NCBI RefSeq assembly: GCF_904849725.1
Contig: NW_025422533.1
Span: forward strand, 1 to 64,000
DNA from: Hordeum vulgare subsp. vulgare
Lineage: Eukaryota > Streptophyta > Magnoliopsida > Poales > Poaceae
Direction: 5' to 3'
DNA: 64,000 nt
Shown here one piece after another: positions 56,481 through 64,000 of the stretch; the stretch's first letter is position 1; each line of letters opens with the position of its first letter. Position numbers and translations under genes: made by a program. The notes under the pieces are model-generated. The model worked only from the letters and a program-made list of their open reading frames with translations, was not told the origin of the DNA and searched no databases.

Positions 56481-56938
56481 GCTGAATCCGACAGATCCAT
56501 CCTTCGTGGCGGACGAGAACTTATACTATTCTTAGCCATGTCTGTAGTTAATTATACATGATTAGGAAAACTATTGTTTTGTCCTAATAGAGGTGATATG
56601 GTCCCTTAGATCGTAATAGAGGAATTATAACAGGGTACATACTGCTGAGAGGACAGTTTTATCAAACTAGCTTCCTCAGGGGAGGAGAGACTACCAAAGT
56701 TGAGACAGAATATATAGGACTCAATCGCCATATATTCATTTTTTTTTCTCGAAATACACCAAAATGTGTAATCCTTTTCCCGTTTTTAAAGTTTTCCTAG
56801 TTGTAGTCCCTTAATATAAATCAGGATTATAAAGCGTGTATAAAAAAACCAGAAAATATTTTCCAAAATTCGAATGATTAATTGAATATTGTTTGTCACT
56901 GCTCCAAGATATTGCATACGATTGTTTTGTATTAAGAA
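56481..56938. other. Spacer before the right copy of the duplication
   Basis: AT-rich, no gene. Its end at 56938 is only where the visible match with base 1 begins. The true junction cannot be seen, because the left copy is cut by the window start. Confidence 0.6.
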
Positions 56939-57589
56939 TGGCTCCATAACTAGCAATGACCATAAATAACCTAGCAAACTACATAAACCATCTTGTGAAA
57001 TTCAATTGGTTTGCCAATGCTCCATTAATTTATGTAAATTCAATTGGTTTACATAAACCATCTTGTGAAATTCAAATTCATGATTTTTTTTAATTTGTGA
57101 ATATTTTTTTGGATCCGTACACTTTACGGAATTTCACATTTTTTGTGTAATTCATGAACATGTTTTGAATTCACATTTATTTAGTTACACCAACATTTTT
57201 TGAATATCAGAATATTTTCTTGAACATTTTTAAGTCCCCAAATATTTTTGAATTTCATGACAAGAATTTTAAGTTTGTGACCATTTTCTGAATTTGCAAA
57301 AGACTTGAATTTTTCATGCTAGAATAAACTTGAATTTGTAATATTAAAGCAAAACTGACTTAAATAAAAAACCGACCAGAATAAACAACACCAAAACAAC
57401 AAAAAATAAAAGAAAAAAGTGCGTCCAGGAGCCTTAGTTGTCCTTTGCTTTTTGAGGAGGTTGCCGCTCGCTAGGGGGGTGACGCGTGCCTCCTTTCACT
57501 GTGGTGGGTTAGGCCCATGAATGTGCGCCCTAACTCCTAACTGATGCTAGACGGACGATTTCTTAATATATACATACATACATACATAT

Positions 57590-57622
<33 letters not shown>

Positions 57623-58839
57623 AACACAAAAAGAGGGCAAGTTTATCTCCAAAAATGAAAAAGGAAAACCAAAACTAAAGGAAGGCAAGTGATGTCTGAA
57701 AATGATAACGTGGGTCTAGGAGTTCAAAGTTGTTTGAGTAACACAAAGAATCATTGTGCTATTTCATTGGCGCACACATGGATCACCGGGCCCCTTTGTT
57801 GGAGTAGAACACCAGATTGGGCTTTCATTTATTGTTGGGCTCGCTCGTATAATACCGGGCCCCCATGTTTGGTGGTGGGGTGGGGTGGGGTGTGGCTTCT
57901 AGGTTTCACTTATTGCAAGACCAAGTAACACCTCACCTTTATCTAAAAACAAATATAGAACACATCACCTCAAGGGTCTACGTATTGTGCAACGCTGAGC
58001 ACACCACCGCCTTAAGCGTCTACATGTGTACAAACGTAGTTAGGTACGCTACCGTTACGTATTGTTTCTCTCTCTCATTGTTGTTATCTTGCACGACACC
58101 ATCGTCAGAGGACGAGAGAGATGACTTGGAGAACTTCCAGTTCCTCTACAATGGTGTCTTGGTGGAGCTGGAACACCACCGAAACAGGATCCAAACATTC
58201 CTCCAAGCTCTCACCGAAGGATCGAGAACTGAGAAGCTCTCACAACCAACTCCAAGAAGATCTTGTTGAGTACCATTGGCTACGATATAGCACTTGATTT
58301 TTGTGCCTTCACCGTGTTTTATTTGGATTCACATTCCTCTCTACCACATGTTGTGTTCGGATTTGAATGGTAAAGTTTGAAAACATTCAATTTGATATGT
58401 ACTTCAATTTTCAAGCTTCAAATAAATATGTTGTGATAATATATGTTCAAATGTAGTTTTTATGCAAACATTTGGATAAGAATTAACAAAAAATATATAT
58501 TGTTTATGGGCTAGATGAAGAAAACTTTAATTCCTAAAACATGATGAATGAAATTATGGGGGATTGGGTAGATGAAAAAAAAGTTTAATTCCTGAGAAAA
58601 ATGAGGAACTAAATTATGGGTGATGGGCTAGAGATGCCTTTAGCAGACCAAACATCTTTAGCATGCTTATGGTGGTTATATTTGAAAACCATTTAAAAGC
58701 TCTTGGACATTTGAAACAAAACATGAATAAGCAGGGAAGCGTTGCATAAATGAAACAGCCCACACAACTCGGCAAAAAAGAAACAAAAAAAAGAAACAGC
58801 CCACACAAGTAAGAGATCGGGATTTGGACAACAGAAACA

Positions 58840-58913
58840 GCTTTCATAGCTCAGTTGGTTAGAGCACCCGTTTAGTAAGCGGGAGGTCTTGAGTTCAACT
58901 CTCAATGAAAGCA
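58840..58913 (+). tRNA. tRNA-Thr (anticodon AGU), second copy
   Basis: Identical base for base to the tRNA at 1901-1974, lying in the right copy of the duplication. Acceptor, D, anticodon and T arms are all intact, and the T-run terminator is kept. If the duplication is an assembly artefact this is the same gene counted twice. Confidence 0.95.
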
Positions 58914-60781
58914 TTCGTTTTCCTTTTTGGCACACAGCAACAAACAGCTCCTACTTGTCATGGTTCTTGGGTCTGGCTTCCTGGGGCCTCGATCAAAGTT
59001 CTACACTGTGTAGTAGTAGTAGTAGGTTTCATGTCCGAAAGTTTTACCGCATTTACACTGTGTAGTTGTTCATTTCATTGGTCTTTTATGTGATGAAGGC
59101 CGGCAAATGCGCTCTAGGCGCTGTTTCCCTGATGCAACCTCATTACTCTTTTCTGATGACAGGAAATTAAGCGGAAGTGCCGAAACCCGAAAGAGCAGAG
59201 GCCCAAGACCATCGAGAGAAACCCACAATGATCGGATGAATGAATGAACGAACATGTTTTATTTGGCTTGGGAATTAGTTTGCTTTGCCTAGCTTGAAAC
59301 GAACGCTTCCAGGAATGCTCAATAATCATGCCATAGCTTCCGCTGCTAGACTTAATCCCTTTTGGCTGACAAGTTGAGCATGCACACCGCATAGTCTCCA
59401 ATCCAAGCCCCCCTCCAGTGATTCAATTTATTTTTATTACTACTAATATTAGGTCGAGCCAAGAAGTACTGTGGTAGGTGAAGCTCAAATATCAACCCAT
59501 ATACATAACGGCCAGCATTTGATCGAGCAACCAGTCTACGGAATAGGCTTGATATATTTCATCTAGTTACAATTGTATTGCTGGTCCGCATGTGGAGTCA
59601 TTTAGCTGGAATGGCCACTAATCCATTGGTCATTGTCCTTGTCGGGCATGTGAGGCATTGGGATCTTTTCTTTAAGACACACACGGTATGTTTGGATTCA
59701 GATTCACGCGAGCTCAATCATCATAGAGCGATGATTCAGTCTAGACTGGAAACACAGTACACACTAGTACAAAGAATGGCGCACCTTGGAGCACTAAACA
59801 TGCATTTAGTCCTTGGAGCACTAAACATGCATTTAGTCATAGAGCGATGATTTAGTCTAAACTTGATTCAGTGTACAAGGCGGTATGTTCCCTGCTTATG
59901 GAATGTGCATATGAACATCGAATGGAACAAGATCATGTAAGTGAGAAAACCCGAGGTAAAAGGTCGGTGTTCGTATGACTCTCAGTGAGTGTGAGGACCA
60001 AGGGACGTGACGATGATGAACTCCGATGGCCCATACCTGAATTCCCATGGTTAATACAAATTTCTTTCTTTATGCTGGGACAGCTATATGTTGCTCTACA
60101 GAGAGTGGTGGTGGAAACTTGAGACACCAAACTACAATTTGGCAAAGATATTGTTAAAGCAATATGTATGAGGAATAAGACTGTTGCCATTGTTCAACCT
60201 TTCTATTTAGCCTTGTTGGAAATCCATCTTAAAACTGAAGGACCTTTGTATGGCTAGTATGAAAAAATACAATTGAGGTTGGTGATGTTGCTTGGTCGGG
60301 TAAAGACTCACTTAATGGTCATGCATCTTTATGCGATTAATTCCCTCAGCTATTTAATCTTTGCAATGATCCTGATTGTACATTATTATTTCGGTTCAAT
60401 AAGATTAAAGCAACAACTTTGTTCAGAAGATGGCTTACCTCTGATGTCCTTGACCAATGCCATTTTTTTTAGAAAAGGAGGTTAAACCCCCGACCTCTGC
60501 ATCAATTAATGCATGTAGCCATCTTATTAATTATTCCACAAAGGTCTACCTTGACCAATGACATGAAGTTGATGTCTATGTTGATGATTTACATCTTAGC
60601 TCTAACGTTGATATTGTTGTCTGGGTATCAACAAGAATGGTTAGTATGCAAAATATACATGTACGGATGGCTAGAAGAACAAATGATGCCTGCGTGCAAA
60701 GGTTTCGGGTTGGCCGGACAAACTCCTTGATGGCGGCTAAGCGACAAACGATACAAGATGGTTCCTAGATGAAATTACAGA

Positions 60782-62103
60782 GCCCATGCTCATCTGTCAC
60801 CTAATCTGAGTCCCCCGCGTCGGCCCCGCTAGGGCGACTCGGGCGGCGCCCAAACCCAAGCCGTCGGAGGCGCGCGCTCCCTCCTTCATTCCCTCTGTCG
60901 TCGTCGGGGCACGCCGCCGGGCAACACTCAGGGGGCGACTACGGTGGCAGAGGCATCCCTCTCTCACACGTCTCCACGGGTGGTGCGGGGCCCCTGAACG
61001 CGCGGAGGCATGGCCGACCTGTGGAGCGACGGCGATGGTTGCGTCGACGTCGGCGGTGGTCGTCCCTGCCTCGGGCAACGGTGGTTGCAGGCACATCGGC
61101 TAGCCGGTCATGGGCAGCGGCGTGCGGCGGCTGGCCTGGTTCGGGTGGCAGCGACTGGCTATGCTGCGGCGGCGCGTCACCTGGCTTCAGATCAGCGGCG
61201 GTGTCGAGTGTCTGGTGAATTGTTCGGTGGCCTCGGATCAGATCTATTCTGGGCGGTGCTGCCGGTAGTGGCGGTCATCTCCTCTGTCGGAGGTAGTCGG
61301 CCTGAGGCTGGGTGGTTGGATCTCGCGATCCGTCATCTAGTCCCGGCTGCGAGTCAGGAAGACATAGTTCCCGGTGAAAACCGAGCCGATGACAGACGAT
61401 GACGGAGTTCTGTGTCGTTACTTTGATGAAGGCATCGTCTTGTAACTACTGTTGACCCACTCGTGATGCTTAGGGGGAAACCCCAAGATCTGATCGTCGG
61501 ATGATGGCGGCACTACGGTGTCGTGCCTCTTTTGGGAGCATCGTTTCTGGAGCAGCACTGGATGACGGAGGAAGGCGGTGGAGCGGCTTCGTCTTGATCG
61601 GAGCTTCGGTGGAGATGTCAAGTCATGCCTGGCCGACAGGTATTACGCTGTATCATGCCTGCTCGGCAGGTGCTACGCACGACAGATCTTTCGGAGCATT
61701 CATTTCAGGATGGACGAGCGCAGGGCGGTGGCGCTGTTGGGCGCCGTGGTGGCGTCGACGGATGGACGGACTGGCAAGGGTGATACGGATCTCTCTCCTG
61801 AAGATGGGAAAGTGGTTCGATGAGGATGACGGCTTCTAAAACGTGTGCAAGTGGTATACGATTTAGGTTTGCTGCACCGTTTGTTGTTCCGATACGTTAT
61901 GGGGATGGATCGATGATGACAACGGTTTTTGAAGAGTGAGAGCACTCAACATTATCATGTTTGTAGGTGTGAATGGCGGCTTCAGGTGGCTTGATGTATG
62001 ATTTTGTCAGACCTTTATGGAATAATTAATAAAAATAATTGTATGCATCGATTGATGCAGAGGCCGGGGTTTGAACCTCTTTTTCTAAAAATAAATAAAA
62101 AAG
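60782..62103 (+). mobile_element. 1.3 kb non-LTR retroelement, duplicate copy
   Basis: Same element and same 15-bp TSD as 3843-5164, in the right copy of the duplication. I see no difference between the two copies. Confidence 0.85.
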
Positions 62104-62818
62104 AGATGAAATTACAGACTAGTTACATTCTGGTTTTCATAGAAACTCCTTTTTCTGAAGGTGTATTGGTAAATCGTCACTGTCCAGGTCATAGCTTTCA
62201 AACCTCATATTTGGTTGCATTATCTCCTTAATTATTACAATAATGTAAAAGACTCCCAAAAAATTACACAAGTAATTTAGGTATCACTGGCTCCATAGTA
62301 CAAACAGAATACAAGAGCTGGATAGCTTTCCTATCCACAGTTTTTCGAAAAGGAGGTTCAAATCCTCAGTCTCTGTATAAATCGATGCATACAGTTATAC
62401 TAAAGTCATACTCGGAATGTTTAGTATCATTGTCCAATTCTTCACTTATGTTCTTTTTAGAACGAGGGCACCGCTTCGTGTAGACATTACGAAGATCTGA
62501 CGGTGGACATCAAAAGTGGCCAGCCAACAAATAGAATCAGCTTTTTCTTTTCCTTTTTTGAGAGAGATTTATTACTTATCTTCTTAAACTAATTTTGTTT
62601 AACTAAGATAGTCTTCATATTCAGGATATATGTGGTCCGTGCACTTGGCAATGTGGCAAGATCAGCTTCGGCTGCATGCCTGTTGTGTGGGTTTTTCCGG
62701 CAGCCACTTAATGCGATTGGTGGTTAAATGGTGTCAAAACATTGTATTTCCGTTATGGTGTCAAAACATTTAATGTGGCCACTTAATGTTTAGAGAGGGA
62801 AAGGGAAAAAAGCGAGTT

Positions 62819-64000
62819 CGGGACAATATCAGGAAACCCACCGTTCATGCCTGTCATCAGGAACACAGACTGCGGGGTGAAAACCTGATATTATCCAAAA
62901 CTACGCAACAAAGATCAAAAGTATTACACTGCCATGTACCAACACCACTACCAGGAGCCCCACAACAACCATCACCGAACCAGGCTCACAAAAGAGCACA
63001 GAAATAAAACGAAAAGTTTTCACCAATTCGGACATAGAGCCTAAACATCACCATGGAAACCAAGCCATCAGCACCGCAACCAGCAAAGTTTATCACCAAG
63101 GGGGGGGGGGAATCGAACATCTCCTTCCTGCATTTACCATTCATCCCAGACTTCTTCTTCACCAGCCTGCTCGCTCGCTTCTGGCCTTGGTGGTCCACAC
63201 AGCCGCAGCATTTGAGCTGCGCTCTTTTTCAGCAACTGAGCTCCCTTCTTGACATTCTCTGCCATCGCCGGTTTCTGCATACCTGCCCAGTATTCAATAA
63301 ACGCACACGTTGTGAAGGCAATTTCGAAAGGAGTTTTAATCCACTTTCTTTTCAAAAGTAGCCTGATTCCGAGCCAACCAAATAGACCAGCAAACTACAA
63401 CTAAGCCAACATTATAGATCTCGCATAAGCCTGGCAAAAAAGCATACGACAAGAGAAAACCTGCCAAATTGTTTTCGGAATATAACTGGTACCAAAAACA
63501 GCACCAACCGTTCTCCAAACAATCTTGGCCACAGAGCACCCAAAGAACAGATGTTGCGCCGATTCAAGTTCATCATAGAAAGAACATTTAGGATCTCCCT
63601 GCCACTGTCGTTTTCTCATATTATCTCTAGTAAGAATGGAGTTTTGAAATAGCTGCCACAGGAAGATTTGAATCTTCAAAGGAATTTTAGTCCCCCAAAT
63701 CCACTTATAATGGGCCCCCGCAAGATTTTTTTCTAACCATCTATACATAGATTTAGTGGAATATTCTCTGGAGTTATCTAATCTCCAGTAAACCTCATCA
63801 TCTTCATCTGCACAAATTTTATCCAACACACATTGCTTCATTTCATCCCATTTCTGAAGCATAGCTGGAGATAACCTTCTCCTAAAAGAAGTTAGATGAT
63901 TCATACTCTCCAGTTTATCCATAGTACACTCCTTATCTAGGCAAATTTCAAAAAGATCAGGATATTTATCTTTAAGAAGGATATTCTCACCCAAATCATC
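62819..64000 (-). mobile_element. LINE 1, duplicate copy, cut by the window edge
   Basis: Same sequence as about 5880-7062, including the zf-RVT frame (63401-63994). The G-run at 63100-63110 is one base shorter than in the left copy. The rest of the element would lie beyond the window end. Confidence 0.85.

Larger units (their letters stand above)
56939..64000. repeat. Right copy of the ~57 kb-spaced direct duplication
   Basis: Near-identical to 1-7062, offset 56938-56939. The copy runs to the window end inside the LINE, so its right limit is unseen. It could be a young tandem duplication, or contig ends joined without removing their overlap. Differences confined to homopolymers favour the artefact, because real divergence should also give substitutions. 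Confidence 0.97.

Overview
The window looks like nuclear DNA of a grass, most likely a Triticeae species (wheat, Aegilops or barley type). Reasons: a CACTA element with TTTAGTCCCGG subterminal repeats, TA-flanked Stowaway and TTA-flanked Tourist/Harbinger MITEs, Helitrons ending in a GTTGCAACGCACGGG hairpin plus CTAG, two L1-type LINEs, and an LTR of the kind ending CGTTCCCCAACA. I assign the lineage from these signatures, not from a database match. Almost no ordinary host protein gene is visible. The host features I can support are a tRNA-Thr(AGU) gene (present twice because of a duplication) and a cluster of three microRNA precursors of the miR2118 family at 52.5-53.1 kb, on the minus strand.

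Layout. 1-7062 is repeated almost perfectly at 56939-64000 (spacing about 56.94 kb). The only differences I saw are four one-base length changes in short or long homopolymers. This is either a very recent tandem duplication or an assembly artefact. Inside the left copy are the tRNA, a 1.3 kb non-LTR retroelement with a 15-bp target-site duplication (TSD), a tiny 89-bp retro-insertion and the 3' part of a degraded LINE (about 5.9-12.5 kb, minus strand). Next come a Harbinger-like element (12.6-13.5 kb) and a 10.3 kb CACTA element (13552-23858). The CACTA carries a broken gene ending in a ULP1-type cysteine protease domain and a broken, apparently captured WRN/RNase D-like 3'-5' exonuclease gene. 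It has no transposase.

From 24 to 43 kb lie Stowaway and Harbinger elements, GC-rich retroelement-like sequence, three Helitrons (31397-32993, 33004-~33680, 33976-36558), a Harbinger element with a Myb/SANT-type ORF1 followed by an LTR and a dead Copia reverse transcriptase, and a 1.4 kb Harbinger-type element carrying a broken ORF. A full-length LINE (43637-49142) has a 15-bp TSD and just three nonsense codons. Small MITEs and AT-rich sequence follow, then the miR2118 cluster, more AT-rich and repeat sequence, and the right copy of the duplication.

How it works together: the mobile elements explain most of the length, and most of their genes are dead. Several insertions can be checked against diverged empty-site paralogues inside the window, so the low-copy background is itself an old mosaic of related segments. 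The component likely to have a host function is the miR2118 cluster. In grasses this 22-nt microRNA family triggers 21-nt phased siRNAs in young anthers, and in some plants it targets NLR immune-receptor transcripts.
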